Assembly: GCF_002937075.1 (NCBI RefSeq)
Contig: NZ_NHSJ01000060.1
Coordinates: forward strand, 1-45,000
Source: Rhodoblastus sphagnicola
GTDB taxonomy: Bacteria; Pseudomonadota; Alphaproteobacteria; Rhizobiales; Beijerinckiaceae
Length of the DNA: 45,000 bases
Reading direction: 5' to 3'
In this document: piece by piece, positions 8,212 to 16,278 of the stretch
How positions within the stretch are numbered: the first letter of the stretch is position 1
Layout: each line of letters starts with the position of its first letter
Position numbers and translations under genes: made by a program
Notes under the pieces: model-generated
The model's input: the letters and a program-made list of their open reading frames with translations, nothing else
Databases searched by the model: none
What the model was told of the DNA's origin: nothing

Positions 8212-9752
8212 CGCAGCGCGGGAGGCTTTTGTTCGAGTATTTGCGCGACTCTGCGGCGCAGTTCCCAGGCAAGCCTGCCGTTATTGTCGGCGACCAGGCG
8301 CATAGCTTCAGGGAAATCGACGAGGACAGCGACCGTGTGGCCGAAGCGTTGCAGCGCCTGGGCGTGAGGCGGGGCGACCGGGTAGGAGCCATCCTCGAAA
8401 ACTCGATCGAGTTGGTGGTGGCAATGTGGGCGACGCTCAAAGCCGGAGCGGTGTTCATTCCAATCAGTCCGCAGGTCAAGGCCGAGAAGCTCGGCTTCAT
8501 GCTCGCCGACTCGGGCGCCACCGCCTTGTTCGCGACCGCATCGTTGGTTAGGCGCGTCGAGGAGGCCGTTGCAAGCATCTCTTTTCCCGGCGTGATCGTC
8601 TGGGTGGGCGACAAGGTCGCGACGACCGGGGTCCAATGGATTGAAGTCTTGACCGGCCTCCCGCACCCCCTGGCGGATCCCCAGCTCATAGATCAGGACC
8701 TGTGCTTGATCATCTATACCTCGGGCTCGACCGGCAGCCCGAAGGGCGTGATGATGACCCACCGGAATATTTGTAACAACGTCTGGTCGATCTCGACTTA
8801 TTTGCGCAATCAGCCGGAAGACGTCGTTTTGTGCGTGTTGCCGCTATCGTTCGACTACGGCTTGTTTCAGATCCTGACTGGGGCCCGCGTCGGCTTTACG
8901 GTCGTGCTCGAGCGGTCGTTTGCTTTTCCCTACGACGTCCTCAAGCGCATCGGCGCGTATCGCGTGACCGGCTTGCCGGGCGTGCCGACCATTTTCGCCA
9001 AGATCCTGGAGTTCGCGCCGTTCGATCGCCTCGACCTCACGTCGCTGCGTTACTTGTCGAACACCGCGGCGGCCTTTCCCGCCGCGCACATCCGCGCGCT
9101 GCGGACGCTTCTGCCACAGGCGACGATCTTTTCAATGTACGGTCTCACTGAGTGCACACGGGTCTCCTATCTCGATCCGTCGCGACTCGACGCGAAAATC
9201 ACCTCCGTCGGGCGGGCGATGCCGAACTCCGAGACCTACATCGTCGATGAACACGCAAGGCGTTGCGGTCCGAGGGAGATCGGCGAACTCGTCGTAAGAG
9301 GCGCCAGCGTCATGCGCGGCTATTGGCGGCGTCCCGAAGAAACCGCCAGGACTTTGCGCGACGGCGACATCGCTGGCGAGAAGGTGTTGTTCACCGGCGA
9401 TTTGTTCTGGATGGACGAGGAGGGCGACCTCTACTTCGTCGGGCGCCGCGATGATGTCTTCAAGTGTCGTGGCGAGAAGGTGAGCCCGCGGGAAGTGGAA
9501 GCCTGCCTGTATGAGCTTGACTGGGTCGCGGAGGTCTCGGTCGTCGGCGTGCCGCACCCGAGCGACGGCATGGCGATCAAGGCGCATGTGGTGGCGCGCG
9601 CGGGGCGAGCCGCGTCCGAGGACCAGTTGCGGAAACACTGCATGCGTCGGCTTGAGCCGCTCCTCGTTCCGAGATTTTTCGAGGTGGCGGAAGCGCTCCC
9701 CAAGACCGATTCGGGGAAGATCAAGACGGCCGAGTTACGGCGAAAGGGTTGA
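8208..9752 (+). CDS. AMP-forming acid:carrier-protein ligase (ANL superfamily)
   Basis: 514 aa. The adenylate-forming core motifs are present: the P-loop YTSGSTGSPKGVMMTH at about 175, the MYGLTECTR motif near 310, FTGDLFWMDEEGDLYFVGRRDD near 395, and the C-terminal catalytic lysine in LPKTDSGKIKTAELR. It activates a carboxylic acid with ATP and would load it on the adjacent ACP (or CoA). ATG 8208 overlaps the ACP stop. The family also includes ligases of exosortase-A loci and amino-acid adenylation proteins. Which acid is used cannot be read from the sequence. It is followed 6 bp later by the amidotransferase. Confidence 0.9.
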   Translation: MTQRGRLLFEYLRDSAAQFPGKPAVIVGDQAHSFREIDEDSDRVAEALQRLGVRRGDRVGAILENSIELVVAMWATLKAGAVFIPISPQVKAEKLGFMLADSGATALFATASLVRRVEEAVASISFPGVIVWVGDKVATTGVQWIEVLTGLPHPLADPQLIDQDLCLIIYTSGSTGSPKGVMMTHRNICNNVWSISTYLRNQPEDVVLCVLPLSFDYGLFQILTGARVGFTVVLERSFAFPYDVLKRIGAYRVTGLPGVPTIFAKILEFAPFDRLDLTSLRYLSNTAAAFPAAHIRALRTLLPQATIFSMYGLTECTRVSYLDPSRLDAKITSVGRAMPNSETYIVDEHARRCGPREIGELVVRGASVMRGYWRRPEETARTLRDGDIAGEKVLFTGDLFWMDEEGDLYFVGRRDDVFKCRGEKVSPREVEACLYELDWVAEVSVVGVPHPSDGMAIKAHVVARAGRAASEDQLRKHCMRRLEPLLVPRFFEVAEALPKTDSGKIKTAELRRKG

Positions 9753-9758
9753 CCGGAT

Positions 9759-11798
9759 ATGTGCGGCATTGGAGGCGTCATGTCATCCGCCGCCGAGGCG
9801 GCTCCGACCTTCGGCGAAATGCGGCGCATGGTCGCCATGTTGTCGCACCGCGGGCCCGACGGCTACGGGCTTTATCGCGATGACCAAGTTGGCCTCGTCC
9901 ATTCCCGGTTGAGCATCATCGATCTCGCGGGCGGCGCCCAGCCGCTGTCCAACGAGGACGGTTCTGTGTGGCTGACCTTCAACGGCGAAATCTTCAATTA
10001 CATCGAGTTGCGCCAGAACCTCGCCGAGTTGGGCCATCGCTTTTCCACCAGCGGGGACAGCGAAGTCATCGTCCATTGCTACGAAAGATACGGCTCGCGC
10101 GCCTGGGAGATGCTGAACGGCCAGTTTGCCTTTGCGCTATGGGATTCCCGACGTCGCCTGTTGTGGCTGGTGCGCGATCGGCTTGGCATACTCCCTCTGC
10201 ATTACGCGCGCGCGCGCGGTCACGTTGTGTTCGCCTCCGAAGCCAAAGCCATTTTCGCAGGCGGCCGGATCGCGCCGCGCGTCGATCCCGAGGGATTGTG
10301 CCAGGCCTTCACCACCTGGTCGGCGATGGCGCCGCGCAGCGCGTTTCAGGACATCCGCCAGGTTCCTCCGGCCACCGCGCTTTGCTTCGATTCCGCGCTT
10401 TGCGCGCGCGAACAGACCTACTGGCGCGTTCACCCGGCCCGGCCCTCCTTTGCCAAGGGCTCGGCGGACGACGCCCTCGAGGCGCAGTTGAAGCGATCGG
10501 TCGCGCTGCGTCTGCGCGCGGACGTGCCGGTCGGCGCCTATGTCAGCGGCGGGCTGGATTCTTCGGTCATCACCAGCCTGGCGGCGGAAGCTCGTGGCCA
10601 TGTCGAGACTTTCGGCATCCGATTCGCAGATCCGCGTTTCGACGAAACCAGGGAACAGCGCCTCGTCGCCAAACATCTTGGCGTCCATCACCACGAGTTG
10701 CTTTGCAGCGCCAGCGACATTCGCGACGCCCTGCCTGAGACGGTTTGGCATTGCGAGACGCCCCTGTTGAGGACGTCGCCCGTGCCCCTGTTTCTTCTGT
10801 CGCAAGCGGTGAAGGCGGCGGGCGTCAAGACCGTGCTGACGGGGGAAGGCGCAGACGAGCTGTTGTGCGGCTACACGATCTTCAAAGAGGATCAGATTCG
10901 GCGGTTTTGGGCGCGTTCGCCCCAGTCGACCATGCGGCCCGCCCTTCTGCAGCGGATCCATCATTACGTCGGCGCGGAGGGCGCCCGTCAGAATGCGGTG
11001 TGGCAGAGCTTTTTTAGCCACAAGCTGCTCGAAACCGCGCATCCGTTCTATTCGCACTTGATCCGTTGGCGTAACACCGCCTGGACCTTGCGACTTCTCG
11101 CGCCCGAAATACGTAACAGCTTGCCGCTCGAGTCGATGTTCGCGGACATGGCGGCCGAATTGCCTCCGGACTGGAGCGCCTGGGACCCGGTCACGCGAGC
11201 GCAATATATCGAGATCCAGGGATTCATGTCGTCCTACCTGCTCTCTTGCCAGGGCGACCGGGTGGCGATGGCCCACGGCGTCGAAGCGCGTTATCCGTTC
11301 CTCGATCCCGATTTCGTCGATTTCTGCTTTACCCTGGAAACGACCGACAAGATGATCGGAACCCGCGACAAGATCGCGCTTCGTCGGGTCGCCCGGCGGC
11401 GTTTGCCGCCAGAAATCTCGGGCCGGCGAAAGCAGCCGTTCCGGGCGCCGATTGCCGCCGCCCTTTTCGACCGGGACGAGGCAACGTTCGAGGACGCGCT
11501 CTCACCGTCGAATCTCGCCGCCAGCGGGTATTTCGATACGACCGCCGTCACCCAATTGCTTGCGAGGGCGCGCGCGCGCGGCCGCAGTCTCGGCGAGCGG
11601 GAAGAAATGGGCCTGATCGGCGTGTTGACTCTGCAGCTGCTGAACGACGCGTTCGGACCGCAATTCCGGCAGCGCGCGCTTGAAGCCGAAGCGCTCTTGG
11701 CGGGCATGCGCTGCGACGTGTGGGTCGACCGGGCGATCGACAAGCCCTCCATCCCGCCTCCTCACTCTGTGTTGTCGGCGTTTGAAGTCAGGCATTAG
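9759..11798 (+). CDS. Glutamine-dependent asparagine-synthetase-like amidotransferase
   Basis: 679 aa. The N-terminal Ntn glutaminase domain starts at MCGIGG with catalytic Cys2, then HRGPDGYG, LSIIDL and FNGEIFNY. The C-terminal ATP-pyrophosphatase domain has the PP-loop VSGGLDSSV (about 265) and LTGEGADELLCGY (about 365). It transfers glutamine ammonia to an adenylated carboxylate. In this cassette the likely substrate is a carrier-bound or glycan-linked acid rather than free aspartate, because housekeeping AsnB does not travel with an ACP and ligase. The length is slightly above the usual 590-650 aa, with an extra C-terminal helical region. The next gene starts only 3 bp after its stop. 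Confidence 0.88.
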   Translation: MCGIGGVMSSAAEAAPTFGEMRRMVAMLSHRGPDGYGLYRDDQVGLVHSRLSIIDLAGGAQPLSNEDGSVWLTFNGEIFNYIELRQNLAELGHRFSTSGDSEVIVHCYERYGSRAWEMLNGQFAFALWDSRRRLLWLVRDRLGILPLHYARARGHVVFASEAKAIFAGGRIAPRVDPEGLCQAFTTWSAMAPRSAFQDIRQVPPATALCFDSALCAREQTYWRVHPARPSFAKGSADDALEAQLKRSVALRLRADVPVGAYVSGGLDSSVITSLAAEARGHVETFGIRFADPRFDETREQRLVAKHLGVHHHELLCSASDIRDALPETVWHCETPLLRTSPVPLFLLSQAVKAAGVKTVLTGEGADELLCGYTIFKEDQIRRFWARSPQSTMRPALLQRIHHYVGAEGARQNAVWQSFFSHKLLETAHPFYSHLIRWRNTAWTLRLLAPEIRNSLPLESMFADMAAELPPDWSAWDPVTRAQYIEIQGFMSSYLLSCQGDRVAMAHGVEARYPFLDPDFVDFCFTLETTDKMIGTRDKIALRRVARRRLPPEISGRRKQPFRAPIAAALFDRDEATFEDALSPSNLAASGYFDTTAVTQLLARARARGRSLGEREEMGLIGVLTLQLLNDAFGPQFRQRALEAEALLAGMRCDVWVDRAIDKPSIPPPHSVLSAFEVRH

Positions 11799-11801
11799 CA
11801 A

Positions 11802-12797
11802 ATGGATGACCACGTGAACGAGAATAAGCCAACAGCGCCACATCAGAGCGCCTTGGCGATCGACTGCGCCTCGGAGGCGGATCGCATTGGCGCATTCATC
11901 GTGGCGACCCTGCGCAAGCTTAACCGCCGTGGTTGCGTGCTGGGTGTCAGCGGCGGCGTCGATTCCGCAGTCTGCGCCCATCTGGCCGCTCGCGCCGTCG
12001 GATCGGACCGCGTCCTGGCCCTCCTCATGCCGGAACGGGATTCGACGAAGGAGGCCGGAGCCCGCGCGCGACGTCTCTGCGACAGCCTGGGCATTCCGCA
12101 TGTGGAGGAGGACATCACGGACCCACTCGAGGCGATCGGCTGTTACCGCAGGCGCGACGAGGCGATCCGGAAACAATTTCCCGACTATGGCGCGGGATGG
12201 CGGCAAAAGATCGCGATCGTCGCCGGAAAGACTTGGATGCCGCAATTCAACCTGATCGTCCAAAGTCCCGACGGACAAATATTTGAGCGCAGATTGCCGG
12301 TCGACGCCTATCTGCAGATCGTCGCAGCGACGAATTTCAAGCAGCGCCTTCGCAAGTCCATGGAATATTATCATGCGGAACGATTGAACTACGGAGTGCT
12401 GGGCACGCCCAACAAGCTCGAATACGATCTCGGTTTTTTCGTGCGCGGCGGAGACGGATTGGCGGATTTCAAGCCGATAGCCCATCTTTACAAGACTCAA
12501 GTCTATGCCTTGGCCGAACATCTCGGCGTTCCCGATGAAATTCGCCGTGAGCCGCCGAGTACGGACACCTACAGCCTGACGCAGAGCCAGGAAGAATTCT
12601 ATTTTGCGCTCTCCTGGTCGGACGCTGACCGTGTGCTGCATGGGATGTCCGAAAAGCTCAGCGCCGCCGAAATCGCCATAGCCGTCGGGCGCGACCGGAG
12701 CACGGTCGCACGCGCCATACAAGAGTTCCAGGGCAAGCGCCGCGCCGCCTCCCGCGCCCTGGCGCAGGCTTACGTTCTCGGCGGGGGAGCGTCGTAG
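11802..12797 (+). CDS. NAD-synthetase-like ATP pyrophosphatase (cassette paralogue)
   Basis: 331 aa. The PP-loop LGVSGGVDSAVCA (about 47-59) and the C-terminal block NYGVLGTPNKLEYDLGFFV, then GDGLADFKPIAHLYKTQVY, match ammonia-dependent NAD synthetase. Between them (about 100-150) lies an insertion containing WRQKIAIVAGKTWMPQFNLIV, not expected in short NadE proteins, and GTPNKLE replaces the usual GTxNxSE. A C-terminal helix-turn-helix-like extension (SAAEIAIAVGRDRSTVARAI) is also unusual. Coupling to the amidotransferase and ACP suggests a second amidation or ligation step on a cassette substrate rather than bulk NAD synthesis. True NAD synthetase activity cannot be excluded. Confidence 0.75.
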   Translation: MDDHVNENKPTAPHQSALAIDCASEADRIGAFIVATLRKLNRRGCVLGVSGGVDSAVCAHLAARAVGSDRVLALLMPERDSTKEAGARARRLCDSLGIPHVEEDITDPLEAIGCYRRRDEAIRKQFPDYGAGWRQKIAIVAGKTWMPQFNLIVQSPDGQIFERRLPVDAYLQIVAATNFKQRLRKSMEYYHAERLNYGVLGTPNKLEYDLGFFVRGGDGLADFKPIAHLYKTQVYALAEHLGVPDEIRREPPSTDTYSLTQSQEEFYFALSWSDADRVLHGMSEKLSAAEIAIAVGRDRSTVARAIQEFQGKRRAASRALAQAYVLGGGAS

Positions 12798-12853
12798 TCA
12801 ACGGTCTCGACCAAGATGATCCCGCCAGTTGGTGCGGCCTTGCAATTTTTCCT

Positions 12854-12866
12854 CTGAAGGTAAATT
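12854..12866 (+). promoter_or_regulatory. Candidate activator half-site shared with the anfH upstream region
   Basis: CTGAAGGTAAATT at 12854-12866 is identical over 13 bases to 19472-19484 upstream of anfH. It sits about 105 bp upstream of a sigma-54-type promoter, a normal distance for an enhancer-binding activator. I infer an AnfA site. No second inverted half is obvious here. Confidence 0.4.
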
Positions 12867-12878
12867 TCCCAAAGCTAA

Positions 12879-12908
12879 CGTTCAAAAATGAACGCCTGCG
12901 CGCAGGCG
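12879..12908. other. Two adjacent perfect palindromes
   Basis: CGTTCA-AAAA-TGAACG occupies 12879-12894, followed by the self-complementary CGCCTGCGCGCAGGCG at 12893-12908. They lie 80-110 bp after the NAD-synthetase-like gene and could form a transcription terminator for the cassette. Alternatively they could be an operator for the 82-aa gene. There is no T-tract directly after. Confidence 0.35.
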
Positions 12909-12956
12909 CCAGTTGTCGAAGCCGGCTATCGCAACGATTTCCAGGACAAAGAAGAT

Positions 12957-12972
12957 TGGCCCGCCTTTTGCT
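12957..12972 (+). promoter_or_regulatory. Sigma-54 promoter of the 82-aa gene
   Basis: TTGGCCCGCCTTTTGCTT contains GG (12958-12959) and GC (12970-12971) separated by exactly 10 bases, matching TGGCACG-N4-TTGC at all but one position. Transcription would start near 12983, leaving a leader of about 190 nt before the gene at 13172. Confidence 0.65.
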
Positions 12973-13171
12973 TAACCCGGGTTAGGGTTGCGTGACAAAG
13001 GCCGGCGGGAGCGATCGAAACCGGCGCGCGCCAAAGCGCCTCGCTCGTTCGGGCGTCACGTGCATTATCGCGAAGACTCGAACGCCCGGCCCGGGCTGAC
13101 GTTTTCGCCCGACGCATATGCGTCCGACGCGGCATGAGCCGTTTCCGAGAATGAAACGTCAGGAGACCGCC

Positions 13172-13420
13172 ATGCGTGCAGAAACAATTCTCAACACCTG
13201 CGTCGCCGCCATGCGCCTGGAAGGCTGCGGCTCGGAGGCCATCGCCTTCATGCTTGTGGAAAGCGCAGTCGATGCGCTGACAGCGACGGGTCTGCGTCCG
13301 GACTCGCTCGATCGCGGCGTCCAACATCTGATCGACGCCATGCAGGACCGCGCCGCCGATCTGCGCGCCGTGCGCAACACGCCGAACCTGATGCTGGTGG
13401 CGGCGCAAGCAAGCGCCTGA
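13172..13420 (+). CDS. Unrecognised 82-aa protein, likely in the Fe-nitrogenase regulon
   Basis: 82 aa with no family recognised. It is mostly helical, with two Cys in the first third (NTCVAAM and LEGCGSEAIAFML). ATG 13172 is preceded by AGGAGA at good spacing; ATG 13151 is a less likely in-frame start. It converges on the end of the anf operon, with a perfect hairpin between. A sigma-54-type promoter (12957-12972) and a GAAGGTAAA element shared with the anfH enhancer region lie upstream. Together these suggest that it is expressed with the iron nitrogenase. Function is unknown; small nitrogenase accessory or redox-protein partners are possibilities only. Confidence 0.7.
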   Translation: MRAETILNTCVAAMRLEGCGSEAIAFMLVESAVDALTATGLRPDSLDRGVQHLIDAMQDRAADLRAVRNTPNLMLVAAQASA

Positions 13421-13445
13421 CGGGCGGGCGAACGCGAAGCAACGG

Positions 13446-13476
13446 GATCCGGCCGGACATTACGTCCGGCCGGATC
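13446..13476. terminator. Hairpin between convergent genes
   Basis: The perfect 13-bp inverted repeat GATCCGGCCGGAC has a 5-nt loop (13459-13463). It lies between the 82-aa gene (plus) and the anfR-position gene (minus). No U-tract follows on either side, so it may act as a bidirectional terminator of moderate strength or as an mRNA 3'-end stabiliser. Confidence 0.6.
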
Positions 13477-13517
13477 TGGAAAGCGCCGAACGCGCCGCTA
13501 TTTGAGCTCCGCCTCGC

Positions 13518-14105
13518 TCAACATGCGCAAGAATACCCGAGGTCCGCGGCATTGGCGAGGAAGCGGTCGGCGCGGGCCGCGCGCGGCACGGGGCCTTCCG
13601 CCGCCACGCTCGGCCGTGCGTCCAGCGCGGCGACATAGGCGTCGGGCAGACCGTGCGCGCGCGCGGCGCTCGCGATGCGGGCGAGGTTTGGCGCGCTGGG
13701 CGGGTTGGTGAAGCCAAGCTCCGTCTTGCGATAGGCCAGCGCCGCAATCGTTTCGCCGTCCGCCGTCGTCACATTGACGGGCGAGTGGAAATAGGCGCCG
13801 GTTCCGTCGAGCCTCACCCCCTGCCAGGCGTCGAGCCGGTCGAAAGCGCGCGCTGGAACCTTCCACACCACGCCCCAAACGTGTGCGCCGACTTGGCGCA
13901 AAATCGTCTCCTCGCCGCCGTCCCAGCGTTCGTCGCGGCCGAAAAAGCCCAGCGCGTAATCGGCAAGGCGGGCGGGCGCGATTTTCTCCGGCATGAGGCC
14001 GCAGCGCCCGGAGATTTGCGCGGGATCCATGGCGCCGCCATAGGCGAAGAACAGCACGGATTCGCGGCTGGAGAGGTCCGCGCCGACGTCATTGATCTCA
14101 GGCAT
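13518..14105 (-). CDS. anfR: Gamma-glutamylcyclotransferase-like protein in anfR position
   Basis: 195 aa. The sequence starts after ATG 14105, 5 bp downstream of anfO. Near residue 20, VLFFAYGGAMDPAQI matches the glycine loop of the GGCT fold (usually YGSN), and DGTGAYFHSPVNVTTADGE corresponds to the beta-strand/Glu region of that fold, so a cyclotransferase-like structure is likely. As known for anf loci, two genes (anfO, anfR) commonly follow anfK and support growth by the iron nitrogenase. Position and co-transcription make this the anfR candidate, but I name it by position and the real reaction is unknown. The last residues (YSCAC) end in two cysteines. Confidence 0.65.
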   Translation of the reverse strand: MPEINDVGADLSSRESVLFFAYGGAMDPAQISGRCGLMPEKIAPARLADYALGFFGRDERWDGGEETILRQVGAHVWGVVWKVPARAFDRLDAWQGVRLDGTGAYFHSPVNVTTADGETIAALAYRKTELGFTNPPSAPNLARIASAARAHGLPDAYVAALDARPSVAAEGPVPRAARADRFLANAADLGYSCAC

Positions 14106-14110
14106 GAGAG

Positions 14111-14827
14111 TCAGCCTTTCGCGATTGGGATGACAAGGGCGCGCACGCCGGCGCCGCGTGGCGTGATCTCCGCCGCCAGACCGAGCGCCGCGATTTTGGC
14201 CGAAAACCAGCGCGGCAGGTGATCGCATAAAATTTCCAGACTGGAGAAGCGGCGCGCCTCCAGCAGCGGCGCCAGCACATCCACCGAATTGGCGTCGCGG
14301 TAGCGCGCGAACACGGCTTCAAGATCGATCCGGAGCCGGCCGTCGGGCAGCGATTCCGCCAGCCTGTGCACGGCGTCGATGGCCTCGGGCGTGAGGTGGC
14401 GGCGCGTCGGGCCGCCTTCGCCGGCGCTACAGCCGCCGGGCGAGCAGAACAGCGCGGCGAAGGCGCGCTCCCGCGCTTCCGTTTCGCGGTCGCGCGCCAG
14501 TTCCGCGTCGCGTTGCGCGAAGGCGTCGAGATCGAGCGCGGCGAGCGGCCCGCGCGCCTTCCAGACGCGGAAGCCCTCCTCTTGCAACAGCGAATAGACC
14601 AGCCCCCGGTTCCCCCCGGACACGAAGGCGTGGCCCGCGCCGAACCGCTCGATCACGCCGCGCAAGAGTTTTTGGATCGAGGCGAGATTGGCTTGTGCTG
14701 AAATGGCGAAGGCCGCTTCGTCCACGACGCGCCAGCCGTCAGCGGCCCTTTCGAACAGGCGCAAGGTTCCGGGCGTCTGGACATCGGCGATCTCGTCGCG
14801 CGCATCGACATGGGCGATAATCTTCAT
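14111..14827 (-). CDS. anfO: Iron-only nitrogenase accessory protein AnfO
   Basis: 238 aa. It begins MKIIAHVDARDEIADVQTPG, characteristic of the AnfO family (Fe-only nitrogenase accessory protein). A CSPGGCS motif near 165 could bind metal. It lies 51 bp after anfK in the same direction and is followed 5 bp later by the GGCT-like gene. In other Fe-nitrogenase bacteria the protein is needed for good diazotrophic growth through AnfHDGK; its biochemical role is not settled. ATG 14827 is preceded by AGGA. Upstream in-frame codons lack a ribosome-binding site. Confidence 0.88.
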   Translation of the reverse strand: MKIIAHVDARDEIADVQTPGTLRLFERAADGWRVVDEAAFAISAQANLASIQKLLRGVIERFGAGHAFVSGGNRGLVYSLLQEEGFRVWKARGPLAALDLDAFAQRDAELARDRETEARERAFAALFCSPGGCSAGEGGPTRRHLTPEAIDAVHRLAESLPDGRLRIDLEAVFARYRDANSVDVLAPLLEARRFSSLEILCDHLPRWFSAKIAALGLAAEITPRGAGVRALVIPIAKG

Positions 14828-14878
14828 GACGGTTTTCCTGAATCGGGAGGCGGGCGCGCCGCGCCCGCCCATCGTTGG

Positions 14879-16267
14879 TCACCACACGTTGAGCAGCCAT
14901 TCCTTGCGCTTCTTGTGCTCCATGTCCGTGAACAGCGCATTGGCCATCTGCTCGGCCAGCCAGGTCGCGCCGCCATAGCCGACCACCGGATAACGATAGA
15001 GTCCGGCGCGGTCGTAGGTGGGGAAGCCGACGCGCACCATGGGGATGTCGTAGTCGATCGAGACGAAACGGCCCTTGGAATGACCGAGGATCAGGTCGAG
15101 TTCGAGACCCTTGTTCTTGATGCGGTCTTCCAGATCCCAGAAGTCGGCGTTGGTGACGATCTCCATGGGATAGTCGACATGCTCCTGCAACGCCTTGATG
15201 CGGGGGTCGTTGACGTAAGCCGAATTGTCGTCGCCGAGCAGCAGCAGTTGCGGCTTCATTTCCAGGTCGAGACAGAATTCGGCCAGACCAATCACCAGAT
15301 CGGCGTTGCCGTAGATCGCGACCTTCTTGTCGGCGAGGAACATATGCGCGAGATCGGTGATGGCGTCGAGCGCGACGCCGCGCTTGCGCACCAGCGAGGC
15401 CGGGATCGGCTTGCCCGTCGCTTCCGACAGTTTCTTCAACAGCGCGTCGGTGTTGCGGATGCCGATCGGCGTCGGCCCGACGATGGAGGGAATCTTGAAC
15501 TTCTTTTCGAGGAACTGGGCCGCCTTGCCGCCCTCATAGCGGTTGAGCGCGAAAGTGTGGGTCGCCGAACCCGTGGACACCAGATCCTCGATGGTGGTGT
15601 TGCCGTGCGAGACTTCGCTGCCGTCGGGCATGATCGGGGAATCGAAACTCTCGATCTCGAACAGCACGGTGGCGTCGATCTGCATCTCCGCCAGCAGCGA
15701 TTTCAGCTCGGTGACATCGCCGGGATTGACCCAGCCGGTGATGAAATTTATCTTGCCGTTCGACGGCCCCTTGCGCGCAAACTTTTTGACGAAGTCACGC
15801 ACGGCGACGTCATAGCCCGACACCATCGAGCCGACGAAGGACGGCGTGTGGATCGGCAGCAGATGCACTTCCCGGTCGGGGTATTTTTCTGCGAGCAGCC
15901 CCTCTTCCAGCTTGGTGATGACGCCGTCGATATCGTCGCCGATCACTTCCGTCGAACAGGTGGAGATGATCGGAATGACCTTGAGATGCGGATAGCGCGC
16001 CAGCAGCACGTCCACGCCTTCCTCGACGCGCCCGCAGGCGCCGAACACCGCGCCGTCCTCGTGCAGCGAGGACGAGGCGATTTCAAAGCTCTCCTTGAGA
16101 TGCTGGGAGATCAGCAGGCGCACGAACATCACGCAACCCTGGCCGCCGTGGACCAGGCCGATGCAATCCTTGACGCCGATCGAGACATATTGCGCGCCGG
16201 CGGGCTGGCAGGTGAAAATCGGATTGATCGTGCCGATCCGGTCCTTGACTTTGACTTCGCAGTTCAT
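14879..16267 (-). CDS. anfK: Iron-only nitrogenase beta subunit AnfK
   Basis: 462 aa, the family's usual length. With AnfD and AnfG it forms the FeFe protein that reduces N2 (and protons, and to some extent CO2) using electrons from AnfH. The P-cluster cysteines are visible: FTCQPAGAQ near the N-terminus, GGQGCVMF and STCSTEVIGDD. Conserved blocks INFITGWVNPGDVTELK and IVGPTPIGIRNTDALL follow. Start ATG 16267 (MNCEVKVKDRIG) overlaps no gene but lies 11 bp after anfG, and its GAGGA ribosome-binding site overlaps the anfG stop. Identity as AnfK rather than VnfK or NifK follows from the short N-terminus and the anfG neighbour. Confidence 0.96.
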   Translation of the reverse strand: MNCEVKVKDRIGTINPIFTCQPAGAQYVSIGVKDCIGLVHGGQGCVMFVRLLISQHLKESFEIASSSLHEDGAVFGACGRVEEGVDVLLARYPHLKVIPIISTCSTEVIGDDIDGVITKLEEGLLAEKYPDREVHLLPIHTPSFVGSMVSGYDVAVRDFVKKFARKGPSNGKINFITGWVNPGDVTELKSLLAEMQIDATVLFEIESFDSPIMPDGSEVSHGNTTIEDLVSTGSATHTFALNRYEGGKAAQFLEKKFKIPSIVGPTPIGIRNTDALLKKLSEATGKPIPASLVRKRGVALDAITDLAHMFLADKKVAIYGNADLVIGLAEFCLDLEMKPQLLLLGDDNSAYVNDPRIKALQEHVDYPMEIVTNADFWDLEDRIKNKGLELDLILGHSKGRFVSIDYDIPMVRVGFPTYDRAGLYRYPVVGYGGATWLAEQMANALFTDMEHKKRKEWLLNVW

Positions 16268-16278
16268 GGCAAAAATCC

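Noticed and set aside
9759-11798. Calling the amidotransferase the housekeeping asnB
   Set aside because: It is tightly coupled to an ACP and an adenylating ligase and has a long C-terminus. The general family name is safer.
11802-12797. Calling the NAD-synthetase-like gene the housekeeping nadE
   Set aside because: The altered motif, the insertion and operon coupling to ACP and the amidotransferase argue for a specialised role, although synthetase activity is not excluded.
13425-13500. tRNA-like structure at the 13446 hairpin
   Set aside because: It is a single perfect stem without cloverleaf arms or a CCA end. A terminator-type hairpin explains it.
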